Positions 1-8,359 of a stretch of DNA of 60,405 nucleotides are shown here, piece after piece; the first letter of the stretch is position 1, and the number at the start of each line of letters is the position of its first letter. Position numbers and translations under genes: made by a program. This DNA comes from Nonomuraea cypriaca (GTDB lineage Bacteria > Actinomycetota > Actinomycetes > Streptosporangiales > Streptosporangiaceae): positions 1 to 60,405 of the forward strand of contig NZ_JADOGI010000041.1 in the NCBI RefSeq assembly GCF_015645445.1, read 5' to 3'. The notes beneath the pieces were generated by a model. That model made no database searches. It was not told the origin of the DNA and was given only the letters and a program-made list of their open reading frames with translations.

Positions 1-21
1 CCCCCACCCCACCCACACGAT

Positions 22-879
22 GTGGCCGTGGACGCCTCACCGCCGCCCCGCCCGCGCGAGGCGGTTGTGGACGCATCGCCGGCCGCCAAGAAGGAGCTCG
101 GGGCCGGTTACCTGCAGTCGCTTGCTCGGGGCCTGGCCGTGCTGGTGGCACTCGGCCGCCCCGGCGGGGCCACGCTGGCCGGCGCCGCCCGGGCCACCGG
201 ACTGCCGCGGGCGACCGCACGGCGGGCGGTCCAGACCCTCGAACGGCTGGGGTACGTGGCCGCCGACGGCCCCCGCTTCGTCCTGCTGCCCAAGGTCCTG
301 GAGCTCGGGTACGCCCACCTGTCGGGACGCACGTTCCGCGCGGTCGTGCAGCCGCATCTTGCGGACCTGGTCGCCCGCGTGCACGAGTCGGCCTCGGTCG
401 CCGTGTTGTCCGGTGACGACATCGTGTACCTGGCACGCGTGCCCACACGACGCATCATGAGCGTCGACATCACCGTCGGCACCCGTTTCCCCGCGTACGC
501 GACCGCGATGGGCCGGGTGCTCCTCGCCGGCCTGCCCGACGAGCCGCAGAACGGCATCGTCTCCCCGCCGCTGACCAGCCACACCATCACCTCCCCGGCC
601 GAGCTGCGGGCCGCGGTCCGGCAGGCCGCCGCCGACGGCTACGCCGTGGTCGACCAGGAGCTCGAGGAAGGCGTACGGTCGATCGCGGTGCCCGTCCACG
701 ACCGCGCCGGCCGGGTGATCGCGGCCGTGAACGTCGCCACGCACGCCAGCCGCGCCACCCCCGCCGACCTTCGTGCCGACGTCCTGCCCGCGCTCAGGGA
801 GGCCGCCGCCCGCATGGAGGCCGACCTGGCCTACGTCCTGGACCCCGCAAGCCCACCACCGGACCGCCTCCCCGGCTGA
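22..879 (+). CDS. IclR-family transcriptional regulator
   Basis: A 285-residue regulator with an N-terminal winged helix-turn-helix (about residues 30-90) and an IclR effector-binding domain (about 105-270). The C-terminal part carries the family's typical pattern, including DGYAVVDQELEEGVRSIAVP and the preceding AYATAMGRVLLAGLP. The overall look is closest to the PcaR/PobR group that controls aromatic-acid catabolism, but no such operon lies downstream, so the target is unknown. The GTG at 22 is used as the start. The reading frame is open to the window edge, so the true start could lie upstream; GTG codons at 28 and 67 are alternatives. The family binds DNA as dimers or tetramers in the cytoplasm. 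Confidence 0.85.
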   Translation: MAVDASPPPRPREAVVDASPAAKKELGAGYLQSLARGLAVLVALGRPGGATLAGAARATGLPRATARRAVQTLERLGYVAADGPRFVLLPKVLELGYAHLSGRTFRAVVQPHLADLVARVHESASVAVLSGDDIVYLARVPTRRIMSVDITVGTRFPAYATAMGRVLLAGLPDEPQNGIVSPPLTSHTITSPAELRAAVRQAAADGYAVVDQELEEGVRSIAVPVHDRAGRVIAAVNVATHASRATPADLRADVLPALREAAARMEADLAYVLDPASPPPDRLPG

Positions 880-1089
880 GCCGTGCGCGCGACCAGGCGG
901 TTCGCCGGCCGAGGGGAGGCCGGGGTAGCAAGACCTTACCTTGGCGCTATTATTACTCTTCGCAGTCGAACGATTACAGTTTGTGTTGGCCGGGCTGACG
1001 GCCGACCCAGCAGGACGACACGGGCCTCGCCCGTCTCCGCACCGGTCACGTTCACCGTCGATCATCGCATCGGCCCGTGAAGACCGGGG

Positions 1090-1140
1090 CCGGTGAGCAC
1101 GCCCCGCGCCCGCACGCCCATTGCGGGGCGTGCCCACCGG
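1090..1140. terminator. Strong hairpin, probable terminator or attenuator
   Basis: The arms GCACGCCCCGC (1097-1107) and GCGGGGCGTGC (1123-1133) are perfectly complementary. The pairing continues outward through one A-C mismatch with CCGGTG against CACCGG, giving about 17 paired bases around a 15-nt loop. It lies 210 bp after the IclR stop and 110 bp before the PhoX-like start. There is no T-run, which is common for high-GC actinobacterial terminators. An attenuator role for the downstream gene cannot be excluded. The rest of 880-1251 holds no gene that I can see. Confidence 0.5.
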
Positions 1141-1186
1141 CATCATCCGTTGATCCATTTTGGGCCCTCTCGGGGCACGAGTCCGC

Positions 1187-1219
1187 GTTTACGCTGACGA
1201 AAGCATCCGTTCACCGTAC
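1187..1219 (+). promoter_or_regulatory. Weak candidate PhoP (PHO-box) direct repeats
   Basis: GTTTACGCTGA at 1187 and GTTCACCGTAC at 1209 are 22 bp apart, i.e. two 11-bp steps, and each resembles the Streptomyces PHO-box repeat (GTTCA-like). The middle 11-mer does not match. The context (upstream of a PhoX-type phosphatase gene) is what makes this worth noting; the sequence match alone is weak. Confidence 0.2.
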
Positions 1220-1251
1220 GGACATGCGAACGTCCCGAGGGGAAGCACAGC

Positions 1252-2748
1252 ATGACCGAGCTTGATCGACGATCCTTTCTCGGCCGCGGCCTGACCACCG
1301 CCGGAGGCGTCCTGGCCAGCGGCATCGCCATCGAGACCCTGACCGCCCACGCGTCCTGGGCCGACGCCGGCCGCCCCGCGGCGGACCCGCACCAGGTGGG
1401 GTACGGGCCGCTGCGCCGGACCCCCGCCAGGAACACCGGCGAGGAACTCCTCGCCCTGCCCGCCGGCTTCTCGTACGTCGTGCTTGGCCGGACCGGCACC
1501 CCCATGTCCGACGGCGTGGCCACCCCGATCGCCCACGACGGCATGGCCGCCTTCCCCGGCACCCGCCGCCACACCGCCCGTCTCATCCGCAACCACGAGG
1601 TCCGCACCACGCCCGGATCGCCGGTCGGCCGGGTCCACGTCGAGGGCTCGCGGCGCTACGACGAGCTGGGCGTCGCCGGCACCACGACCCTCGAGGTCGA
1701 CCTGCGCAGCGGCGAGGTGTTACGCCACTTCGTCAGCCTCAACGGCACGATCGTCAACTGCGCGGGCGGCATGATGGCGCACCGGCGCGGCTGGCTGACG
1801 TGCGAGGAGACGACCGCGGGACCGAACCAGGGCTGGACGCGCAAGCACGGCTACATCTTCGAGGTGCCGCTTGACGGCCCCGAGCCCGGCAGGCCCGCCC
1901 CCTCGCAGCCGCTGACCGCGATGGGCCGCTTCTCCCACGAGGCGGTCGCGGTCGACCCCCGCACCGGATACGTCCACGAGACCGAGGACGAGTCCGGCAG
2001 GCCCGCGGGCTTCTACCGTTTCCGCCCCCGCGACCCGCGCGACCTGGCCGCCGGCGGCGTGCTGGAGATGCTCAAGGTCAAGGGCGCCCGCAACTACGAC
2101 TGCCGCGAGGGGCAGAGGATGGGCGCCAGGCTGCCCGTCGAGTGGGTGACCATCGACGACCCCGACCCCGACCTGGAGAACGGCGCCCTGACCTGCACCG
2201 AGCAGGGCCTGGAGAAGGGCGGCGCGAAGTTCAACCGGCTCGAAGGCTGCTGGTACGGCGACGACAGTATCTTCTTCAACTCCACCAGCGGCGGCGACGC
2301 CAAGAACGGCGACGCGCCCGGCGCCGACGGCTACGTGGAGGGTTACGGCCAGGTCTGGCGCTACATCCCCGGCCGCCGCGACGGCGGAACACTGGTCCTG
2401 GTGTACGAGTCGCCGGGCCGCAAGGAGCTCGACTCGCCGGACAACCTGGTGTTCACCCCGCGCGGTGGCATCGTGTTGTGCGAGGACGACGCGGGCTCCG
2501 CCGACGCCGACCCCCATCCGCTGGCTCCCGGACTGGTCAACGTCAACCGGCTGATCGCGCTGGATCCGCGGCGGGGCGAGCCGTTCGAGTTCGCGGTCAA
2601 CGTCGCCGACGACAGCGAGTTCGCCGGGGCCTGCTTCAGCCCGGACGGCTCGGTCCTGTTCGTCAACCAGCTCGGGAACACCGCCTCGCTGGATCCACCG
2701 GGACGCACCTACGCGATCCGCGGCCCCTGGCAACGCGGCCCGCTGTAA
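1252..2748 (+). CDS. PhoX-family (DUF839) Tat-exported protein
   Basis: A 498-residue protein beginning with a twin-arginine signal (DRRSFLGRG at residues 5-13, hydrophobic stretch, Ala-rich cleavage region near residue 35-40). The body has PhoX/DUF839 beta-propeller hallmarks: FSHEAVAVDPRTGYVHETED, FYRFRP, a SIFFNSTSGGD block followed by GQVWRY, and SPDNLVFTPRGGIVLCEDD. Characterised PhoX enzymes are periplasmic or secreted Ca/Fe-dependent phosphomonoesterases; many DUF839 proteins are not characterised, so phosphatase activity is an inference. The start is ATG 1252, preceded by GAGGGGAAGC at about 8 nt. It is convergent with the YnfA gene. Confidence 0.8.
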   Translation: MTELDRRSFLGRGLTTAGGVLASGIAIETLTAHASWADAGRPAADPHQVGYGPLRRTPARNTGEELLALPAGFSYVVLGRTGTPMSDGVATPIAHDGMAAFPGTRRHTARLIRNHEVRTTPGSPVGRVHVEGSRRYDELGVAGTTTLEVDLRSGEVLRHFVSLNGTIVNCAGGMMAHRRGWLTCEETTAGPNQGWTRKHGYIFEVPLDGPEPGRPAPSQPLTAMGRFSHEAVAVDPRTGYVHETEDESGRPAGFYRFRPRDPRDLAAGGVLEMLKVKGARNYDCREGQRMGARLPVEWVTIDDPDPDLENGALTCTEQGLEKGGAKFNRLEGCWYGDDSIFFNSTSGGDAKNGDAPGADGYVEGYGQVWRYIPGRRDGGTLVLVYESPGRKELDSPDNLVFTPRGGIVLCEDDAGSADADPHPLAPGLVNVNRLIALDPRRGEPFEFAVNVADDSEFAGACFSPDGSVLFVNQLGNTASLDPPGRTYAIRGPWQRGPL

Positions 2749-2784
2749 CCCGCCCCCACTCACATCCCGGCCCGTCCGCATCCC

Positions 2785-2816
2785 GACCCGCCCGGGAGCG
2801 GGTCAGCGGGCGGGTC
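2785..2816. terminator. Bidirectional terminator-like hairpin
   Basis: GACCCGCCC (2785-2793) pairs perfectly with GGGCGGGTC (2808-2816) around a 14-nt loop. It sits between two convergent stop codons (2748 and 2887), the expected place for a shared terminator. There is no T-run. Confidence 0.45.
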
Positions 2817-2886
2817 CCGGGTGACAGGCCGGATCGGTGCCGGGACCGGTCTGCGGCCGGGGATGGCCTGGGCAGCGCGGAGTGGG

Positions 2887-3219
2887 TCAGGGACGGGGAG
2901 TGTACATGATGACGAGTACGCCTGCGACGCAGATCAGGGCGCCGATGATGTCCCAGCGGTCGGGGCGGAACCCGTCGACGATCATTCCCCACGCCAGCGA
3001 GCCGGCCACGAACACGCCCCCGTAGGCGGCCAGGATCCTGCCGAAGTTCGGATCGGGCTGGAAGGTCGCGACGAAGCCGTACAGGCCGAGCGCGATGACG
3101 CCGGCGCCGATCCAGACGGCTCCGCGCTGCTCGCGTACGCCCTGCCAGACGAGCCACGCGCCGCCGATCTCGGCGAGGGCGGCCAGGGCGAACAGCAGGA
3201 GGGAGCGGAGGACCGTCAT
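2887..3219 (-). CDS. YnfA/UPF0060 family membrane protein
   Basis: A 110-residue hydrophobic protein with four predicted membrane helices and the family pattern: [14 protein letters not shown] near the N-terminus, then [24 protein letters not shown] and the terminal hydrophobic segment. The length matches the UPF0060 family (about 108-112). The family is related to small multidrug resistance transporters but its function is not settled. ATG at 3219 gives exactly the family N-terminus; the reading frame continues far upstream without being coding. It diverges from the phosphatase gene at 3349. Confidence 0.85.
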   Translation of the reverse strand: MTVLRSLLLFALAALAEIGGAWLVWQGVREQRGAVWIGAGVIALGLYGFVATFQPDPNFGRILAAYGGVFVAGSLAWGMIVDGFRPDRWDIIGALICVAGVLVIMYTPRP

Positions 3220-3275
3220 GTCGGACGACGGTAGCGGAGCGCCGTCCAGGGTGAGCAGGTTTGCAGTCTGTAAGA

Positions 3276-3299
3276 GGTTCGCTACATGCCTGCGGGTAG
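3276..3299 (+). promoter_or_regulatory. Candidate stress-sigma (SigB/SigF-like) promoter
   Basis: GGTT (3276-3279), a 14-bp spacer, then GGGTAG (3294-3299) fits the actinobacterial GNNT-N14/16-GGGTAY pattern except for the last base. It lies 50 bp upstream of the PP2C-phosphatase gene, a class often tied to sigma-B/F partner switching. This is a pattern match only. Confidence 0.3.
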
Positions 3300-3348
3300 T
3301 GTGCCTGTATGCGAGGTTTCTGGACGAGATCGCACTCACGCCCGGTGA

Positions 3349-5604
3349 GTGAGGCGGGCTGAAGCGGTGCCGGAGCAAACCGCCTCGGCCCCGGGTTCGG
3401 CGAATGGCTCGTCCCGGCTGGACGACCTGCTGATCGAAGCCGTCACCGGCACCGGCGCGCACATCGGCGCGGCCTACCTCCTCGACGAGGACGGCCAGGT
3501 CCTGCGCATGGAAACGGAGCTGGGCCTGCCCGCCCCGATCGCGCTGGCGTTGGCCAGGATCAGGACGAACGACCCCATGCCGATCGCCGTGGCGGTGCGT
3601 GAGCAGCGCCTGATCTGGCTCTCCGGCCGGGAGGAACTCGCCCGTACGTTCCCGGCGGCGGCCCTGACCCTGCCGTACCACTTCGCCGTGGCCGTCTCCC
3701 CCATCTGCGCCGGCGCGGCCGTCTGGGGCGCGGTCCTGCTGCTGTGGCCGTCCGGGCTCGTCTGGCAGCTCACCCGGCACCAGTTCGACGTGATCAACGA
3801 GGCCTGCACCGAGATGGGGGACCTGCTCCGTGAGGGGGCCGAGCTGGGCCGGGCGATCAAACCGGGGCAGCGGCCGCGCATCCTGGACCCGTATCCCGTA
3901 CGCAAGGCCGACCCGCGAGCGGACCTGGTCGCGCTCGACTGTCTCAACCGCCTGCCCGAGGGCTATTGCGCGCTGGACGTGGAAGGCCGGGTGACCCTGC
4001 TCACCGCGCCGGCCGCCGACCTGCTCGCCAGCTCCGCGTACGAGCTGCTTGGCGAGCGCCCGTGGCAGGCGCTGCCGTGGCTGGCCGACCCCGCCTGCGA
4101 AGACCGGTACCGCGCCGCGGTCGTCAGCCGCCAGGTCACCCACTTCACCGCCCGGCACCCGGACGGCCGCCTGCTGACCTTCCGGCTCTATCCCGGCCTG
4201 TCCGGCATCACCCTGCGCATCACCAGTGAGGGAGCCCGCGAGCAAGCCCACGAGAAGGCCGGTGGGGGAACCCGCGGAGAGACCGGTGAGCAAGCCCGCG
4301 AGGAGGTTGACGGAGAAGCCCGCGAGGAGGTTGACGGAGAAGCCCGTGGGGAGGCCCGCGAGGACGGCTACCCGGCGCCGGCTACCCCGGTCCCGGAGGA
4401 TCCGCCGGCACGGGCGATGGCGTTGCACGAGATGCTGCACCTGGCGACCGCGCTCGCGCGGGCGGTGACCGCCCAGGAGGTGATCGACCTGGTCGCCGAC
4501 CACGTCATGCCCGTCCACAACGTCCAGGCCCTGTCCATCCTCGCCATGAAGGGCGGCCGGATGCGGGTGCACGCCTCACGCGGCTACAGCAGACAGGCCC
4601 TGGAGCAGTTCGACGGCCGCCTCCCCTCCGCCAGGCACCCCATGTACGCCCGCGACCCGGCGTTCTTCTCCAACTGGGAGGAGCTGCGCCAGTCGCATCC
4701 CGGCGCGATCCGTTACGACAACCTGTCGGCCTGGGCATTCCTGCCGCTGGTCACCTCGGGCCGGCCGATCGGCACCTGCGTCCTCGCGTACGACCGCCCG
4801 CACCGCTTCAGCACCGACGAGCGCGCCACGCTGACCGCGCTCGCCGGGCTGATCGCGCAGGCGTTCGAGCGCGCCCGGCTCTACGACGCCAAGCAGTCGC
4901 TCGCCCAGTGCCTGCAGTCGAGCCTGCTGCCGCGTACGCTGCCGCAGGTCCCCGGGCTCGACCTGGCCGCGCGCTACCTGCCCGCCACCCCCGGGATGGA
5001 CATCGGCGGCGACTTCTACGACCTCATCCGCCTGGACGACACCAAGGCCGCGGCCGTCATCGGCGACGTGCAGGGCCATGACGTGACCGCCGCGGCCCTC
5101 ATGGGGCAGGTGCGTACCGCCATCCGCGCCCACGCCACCGCCGGGGCCAGCCCTGGCGAGGTGCTGACGCACACCAACCGGCTGCTCGCCGAGCTGGCAC
5201 CCGACCGGTTCACGAGCTGCGTGTACATCAGCCTCGACCTGCGCACGCGCGCCGGCCGCATGGCCAGCGCCGGCCATCTGCCGCCGCTGCTCGGCCGCCC
5301 CGGCGCGGCCACCCAGGTCATCGACACGTCCCCCGGCCTGCTGCTCGGCATCGACCCGGACGCGGAGTACGCCACCTCCGACCTGGCCTTGCCGCCCGGC
5401 TCGGTCCTGACCCTCTACACCGACGGCCTGGTCGAGGTGCCCGGCCTGGACCTGGGTGAGGCGATCGCGCGCCTGGCCGGACGCTTCGCTCCCGCGCCCG
5501 GCCAGAACCTGCACGAACTCGCCGACTCACTCATCGAGCCGGCCGCACTGGAGCAGCGCTCCGACGACATCGCGGTGCTGCTGCTGCGTGGCTGCCGCGG
5601 TTAG
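3349..5604 (+). CDS. GAF-PAS-GAF-PP2C (SpoIIE/RsbU-type) serine phosphatase
   Basis: A 751-residue signalling phosphatase. Visible order: GAF-like sensor (about 20-165), PAS (about 200-290), a low-complexity Arg/Glu repeat linker (about 291-345), second GAF (about 357-515), and a C-terminal PP2C/SpoIIE domain (about 521-748). Metal-binding acids of the catalytic domain are visible in [24 protein letters not shown] and [10 protein letters not shown]. Such proteins dephosphorylate anti-anti-sigma factors, or act in other partner-switching circuits, in the cytoplasm. No anti-sigma or STAS gene lies nearby, so the partner is elsewhere. The start is GTG 3349; GTG 3367 is an alternative. Confidence 0.85.
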   Translation: MRRAEAVPEQTASAPGSANGSSRLDDLLIEAVTGTGAHIGAAYLLDEDGQVLRMETELGLPAPIALALARIRTNDPMPIAVAVREQRLIWLSGREELARTFPAAALTLPYHFAVAVSPICAGAAVWGAVLLLWPSGLVWQLTRHQFDVINEACTEMGDLLREGAELGRAIKPGQRPRILDPYPVRKADPRADLVALDCLNRLPEGYCALDVEGRVTLLTAPAADLLASSAYELLGERPWQALPWLADPACEDRYRAAVVSRQVTHFTARHPDGRLLTFRLYPGLSGITLRITSEGAREQAHEKAGGGTRGETGEQAREEVDGEAREEVDGEARGEAREDGYPAPATPVPEDPPARAMALHEMLHLATALARAVTAQEVIDLVADHVMPVHNVQALSILAMKGGRMRVHASRGYSRQALEQFDGRLPSARHPMYARDPAFFSNWEELRQSHPGAIRYDNLSAWAFLPLVTSGRPIGTCVLAYDRPHRFSTDERATLTALAGLIAQAFERARLYDAKQSLAQCLQSSLLPRTLPQVPGLDLAARYLPATPGMDIGGDFYDLIRLDDTKAAAVIGDVQGHDVTAAALMGQVRTAIRAHATAGASPGEVLTHTNRLLAELAPDRFTSCVYISLDLRTRAGRMASAGHLPPLLGRPGAATQVIDTSPGLLLGIDPDAEYATSDLALPPGSVLTLYTDGLVEVPGLDLGEAIARLAGRFAPAPGQNLHELADSLIEPAALEQRSDDIAVLLLRGCRG
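4294..4341 (+). repeat. Two perfect 24-bp in-frame tandem repeats in the PAS-GAF linker
   Basis: Two identical 24-bp units (4294-4317 and 4318-4341) each encode AREEVDGE. Decayed copies flank them from about 4232 to 4365. The unit length is a multiple of 3, so copy number can change without breaking the reading frame. The product is a charged, probably flexible or helical linker. Confidence 0.85.
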
Positions 5605-5610
5605 TGCGTC

Positions 5611-5720
5611 GCCGCCGCGGTCAGCGTTGCGTGGCTATCTGCGGTAGGTGTTGCGTGGCCGCCGCAGTTAGCGTTGCGTGGCTACTGCGGTAGGTGTTGC
5701 TTGGCCGCCGCGGTCAGCGT
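5611..5720. repeat. Imperfect tandem repeat, period about 46-47 bp
   Basis: Two nearly full units (5611-5657 and 5658-5703) and a partial third (5704-5720) share blocks such as GCCGCCGCGGTCAGCGTTGCG and GCGGTAGGTGTTGCGTGG. The end of the phosphatase gene (GCTGCCGCGGTTAG) looks like the seed unit. The last copy supplies the stop codon of the convergent small exported protein gene. No hairpin with a T-run is apparent. Confidence 0.7.
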
Positions 5721-6073
5721 ACGGGCGACAGGCGCAGGACCGCCTTGCTGCCCGACAGCGACCTGATCCGGACGCCGATGTCGTTGACCGAGCCCGACGC
5801 GCTGCGGCCGAGCACCGCCTCGGACATCACGCCGGGAGCCGTGCCCTTCACGCGGACGATCTGCGAGTTGAACGTGATGGTCAGTCTGGTGATGCCGAAG
5901 CGCGGGCTGACCCGGAACGACGCCCGCTTGGTGAGAGTGAGATTGCACTTGCCGTCGTAGCAGGCCCGCAGGTTGGGGGCGGCCGTCGAGGCGGCGGCGG
6001 ACGCGGGCGCGGCCACACCGCCGGCGGCGAGGGCCGAGCCGACTACCAGGGCGGTGGCGATCCTGTGCAGCAT
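5714..6073 (-). CDS. Small secreted protein of unknown function
   Basis: A 119-residue protein with a clear Sec signal peptide (hydrophobic core IATALVVGSALAAGGV, cleavage likely after APASA near residue 26). The mature part is about 93 residues, rich in beta-type segments, with a single cysteine pair spaced ACYDGKC that could form a small disulfide loop. I do not recognise the family. ATG 6073 is chosen because GGAGG lies just upstream and it gives a proper signal peptide; the frame extends upstream without coding sense. Convergent with the phosphatase gene. Confidence 0.7.
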   Translation of the reverse strand: MLHRIATALVVGSALAAGGVAAPASAAASTAAPNLRACYDGKCNLTLTKRASFRVSPRFGITRLTITFNSQIVRVKGTAPGVMSEAVLGRSASGSVNDIGVRIRSLSGSKAVLRLSPVR

Positions 6074-6171
6074 GATCCTCCGTACTGACTCCGTGTTGAT
6101 CTCGCCGTTATTATCGGCGAATCGTCCCGGAACCGCCGTAGGAGGCCGGGAAACGGTGCGTGATCGTGATC

Positions 6172-6336
6172 TCACTCGATCGGTTCGGCCGCCGCGCCGA
6201 GCGCGGCCGCCCTGAGGCGTTCGATCCTGGCCTCGGCCCGGAGCAGCCGCTCCTCCAGCGTCGGCCCCTGCCGTTCCTCCAGGTCCGGCGCCTGCTCCGC
6301 CCGTTCGGCGGTCACCTGCTGTGTCGGTATCGTCAT
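6172..6336 (-). CDS. Small hypothetical protein, predicted helical
   Basis: A 54-residue product starting MTIPTQQ, with a C-terminal charged helix (LEERLLRAEARIERLRAA) that could form a coiled coil. AGGGGA lies about 7 nt before ATG 6336, which is the main support for a real gene; ATG 6360 would add 8 residues. No family is recognised. It lies between two other minus-strand genes. 6361-6419 holds only an A-run at 6396-6401. Confidence 0.4.
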   Translation of the reverse strand: MTIPTQQVTAERAEQAPDLEERQGPTLEERLLRAEARIERLRAAALGAAAEPIE

Positions 6337-6419
6337 CGGCTTCCCCTCGTCACCCGCCATGGTCCCGGCGGCGGTGGTGAGCGTGGCGGCGATTCAAAAA
6401 ACCCGGAAGTGTGCGGCGA

Positions 6420-7130
6420 TCAGCCCAGGGACTCGCTCAGGGCGCGGGCCGCGAGGGTGACCAGCTTGCCGTACTCCACCCGCCGATCGTCCGGCATGCG
6501 GCTGGCCGGGGTGGAGACGCTCAGGCTCGCGACCGGGCCGTCCGGGCCCAGGACGGCCGCGGCGACGGCGGCGATGTCGGAGCGCCACTCGCCGCGGTTG
6601 TCCGCGTAGCCGCGCACGTGGACCGCCGCCAGCTCGGCGCGCAGCGCGTCCGGGTCGGTGATCGTGGTCTCCGTGTACGCGGGCAGCTCGGCGACCGGCC
6701 GGGACAGATGGGCGAGCACGGCCTTGCCGTTGGCCGAGGCGTGCAGCGGCAGCCTGATGCCGAGCGGCAGCACGATGCGCAGCGGCTTGTCGGTCTCCAG
6801 CCGTTCGATCAGCACCACCGCGTCACCCTCCGGGACCATCAGGTGGATCGTCTCGCCGGTGCGCTGACGCAGGTCCTCCATGACCGGCATGGCCGCGTCG
6901 CGCAGGCCGAACTCGGCCCGGCGGCCCACCTGCCGCGCCTTGCCGGTCACCTGCCAGCGCGTGAGCCCGCCCCCGGCGGGCCTGATCCAGCCCGCCTCGT
7001 ACAGCGTCCGCAGCGAGCGCTGCACCGTGCTCTTGGGGAGGCCTAATCCGCGAGCCAGCTCGCCGACGCCGGCGGGCTGGCGGATGGCGACCTCTTCGAG
7101 CACCCGGAGGGCGTTGATCACGTTCCGCAT
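6420..7130 (-). CDS. IclR-family regulator of the divergent aminotransferase operon
   Basis: A 236-residue regulator with a winged HTH (about 2-60, with GVGELARGLGLPKSTVQRSL) and an IclR effector domain containing LPLHASANGKAVLAHL. ATG 7130 follows GAGGAG at about 9 nt and gives an IclR domain directly at the N-terminus; a longer version from 7175 would run into the neighbouring promoter. It is divergent from the operon starting at 7220, so it most likely controls that operon and itself from the shared 89-bp region. Which small acid it senses is unknown. Confidence 0.85.
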   Translation of the reverse strand: MRNVINALRVLEEVAIRQPAGVGELARGLGLPKSTVQRSLRTLYEAGWIRPAGGGLTRWQVTGKARQVGRRAEFGLRDAAMPVMEDLRQRTGETIHLMVPEGDAVVLIERLETDKPLRIVLPLGIRLPLHASANGKAVLAHLSRPVAELPAYTETTITDPDALRAELAAVHVRGYADNRGEWRSDIAAVAAAVLGPDGPVASLSVSTPASRMPDDRRVEYGKLVTLAARALSESLG

Positions 7131-7219
7131 GCATTGACTCCTCTGCGCGCCGATTTTAATGTTAATGAACCGCACCGCGGCACGCCGTGCCGTGTAATGG
7201 CACGGAGGTGTTCCAAAGC
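7131..7219. promoter_or_regulatory. Divergent promoter/operator region with inverted repeats
   Basis: The region between the IclR regulator and the aminotransferase holds GGCAC-GCC-GTGCC (7179-7191) and an overlapping GTGCC-N7-GGCAC (7187-7203), plus an AT-rich TTAATGTTAATGAAC stretch (7155-7169) that is unusual in this GC background. These are plausible IclR operators and promoter elements for both directions. GGAGGTG (7204-7210) is the ribosome binding site for GTG 7220. Confidence 0.4.
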
Positions 7220-8359
7220 GTGGGCCGGCACTTTCTGCAGATTCCCGGGCCGACGAACGTTCCCGAACGGGTGCTGCGCGCCGTCGCCGCCCCCACGATC
7301 GACCACCGAGGGCCAGAGTTCGCCCGGCTGGCGACCGAGCTGCTGGAGCGGCTGAAGACCGTCTTCATGACCCGCCACCACGTGGTCGTCTACCCGTCGT
7401 CGGGGACGGGGGCCTGGGAGGCGGCGCTGGTCAACACGCTGTCGCCGGGCGACAAGGTGCTGGCGTTCGAGACCGGGCACTTCTCGACGCTGTGGTGCGA
7501 GATGGCGGCCAGGCTCGGGTTGGTGGTCGACCTGATACCTGGCGACTGGCGGCACGGCGCGGACCCCGGCCTGGTGGCCGAGCACCTCACGGGCGACGTC
7601 GCCGCCGTCATGGTGGTGCACAACGAGACCTCGACCGGCGTACGCAGCCGCGTCCCGGAGATCCGCGCCGCCCTCGACCGGGCCGGTCATCCGGCGCTGC
7701 TGCTGGTCGACACGATCTCGTCGCTGGGCTCGATGGACTACCGGCACGACGAGTGGGGCGTCGACGTGACCGTCGGCTGCTCGCAGAAGGGCCTCATGCT
7801 GCCGCCGGGCCTCGGCTTCAACGCGGTCGGCCCGAAGGCGCTGGCGCACCGGGGGCGGCTGCCGCGGTCGTACTGGGACTGGGAGCCGATCATCGCGGCC
7901 AACCGGCAGGGCTTCTTCCCGTATACACCCCCCACCAACCTGCTGTACGGGTTGCGCGAGGCGCTCGACATGCTGGAGGAGGAGGGCCTGCCGGCGGTCT
8001 TCGCCCGGCACGACCGGCACGCCGAGGCGACCCGGCGGGCCGTGCGCGCGTGGGGGCTGGAGGTGCTCTGCGCCGACGAGCGCGAATACTCCAGCTCGCT
8101 CACGGCGGTGCTGATGCCGGACGGGCACGACGCCGACGCGGTCCGGCGGCTGATCCTGGAGCGGTATGACATGTCGCTCGGCACCGGGCTCGGGCGGCTC
8201 GCGGGGCGCGTGTTCCGGATCGGGCATCTCGGCCACTTCAACGATCTCATGCTCGCGGGCACGCTGAGCGGGGTGGAGATGGGCCTCGCCGGGGCCGGGG
8301 TGCCGGTGAAGCAGGGCGGGGTGCGCGCGGCGCTGGCGTACCTGGAGGAGACCGGATGA
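7220..8359 (+). CDS. Class V aminotransferase (serine/alanine-glyoxylate type)
   Basis: A 379-residue PLP enzyme of the serine-glyoxylate/alanine-glyoxylate aminotransferase group. The N-terminus GRHFLQIPGPTNVPERVL is diagnostic. TIDHRGPEFA and VYPSSGTGAWEAAL follow, and the PLP lysine is about residue 190 in GCSQKGLMLPPG. GTG 7220 with GGAGGTG nine bases upstream reproduces the family N-terminus. The last base triplet overlaps the next ATG (ATGA at 8356-8359), so translation of the dehydrogenase is coupled. Together with that enzyme it suggests interconversion of a 2-hydroxy acid, its oxo acid (for example glyoxylate) and an amino acid; the exact substrate is not visible. Confidence 0.88.
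   Translation: MGRHFLQIPGPTNVPERVLRAVAAPTIDHRGPEFARLATELLERLKTVFMTRHHVVVYPSSGTGAWEAALVNTLSPGDKVLAFETGHFSTLWCEMAARLGLVVDLIPGDWRHGADPGLVAEHLTGDVAAVMVVHNETSTGVRSRVPEIRAALDRAGHPALLLVDTISSLGSMDYRHDEWGVDVTVGCSQKGLMLPPGLGFNAVGPKALAHRGRLPRSYWDWEPIIAANRQGFFPYTPPTNLLYGLREALDMLEEEGLPAVFARHDRHAEATRRAVRAWGLEVLCADEREYSSSLTAVLMPDGHDADAVRRLILERYDMSLGTGLGRLAGRVFRIGHLGHFNDLMLAGTLSGVEMGLAGAGVPVKQGGVRAALAYLEETG

Noticed and set aside
883..1080. A small plus-strand frame after the first IclR gene
   Set aside because: No ribosome binding site and no recognisable sequence; it overlaps the probable leader region of the PhoX-like gene.
1187..1219. A firm PHO-box call
   Set aside because: Only two of the 11-bp units resemble the consensus and they are not adjacent; kept only as a weak candidate.
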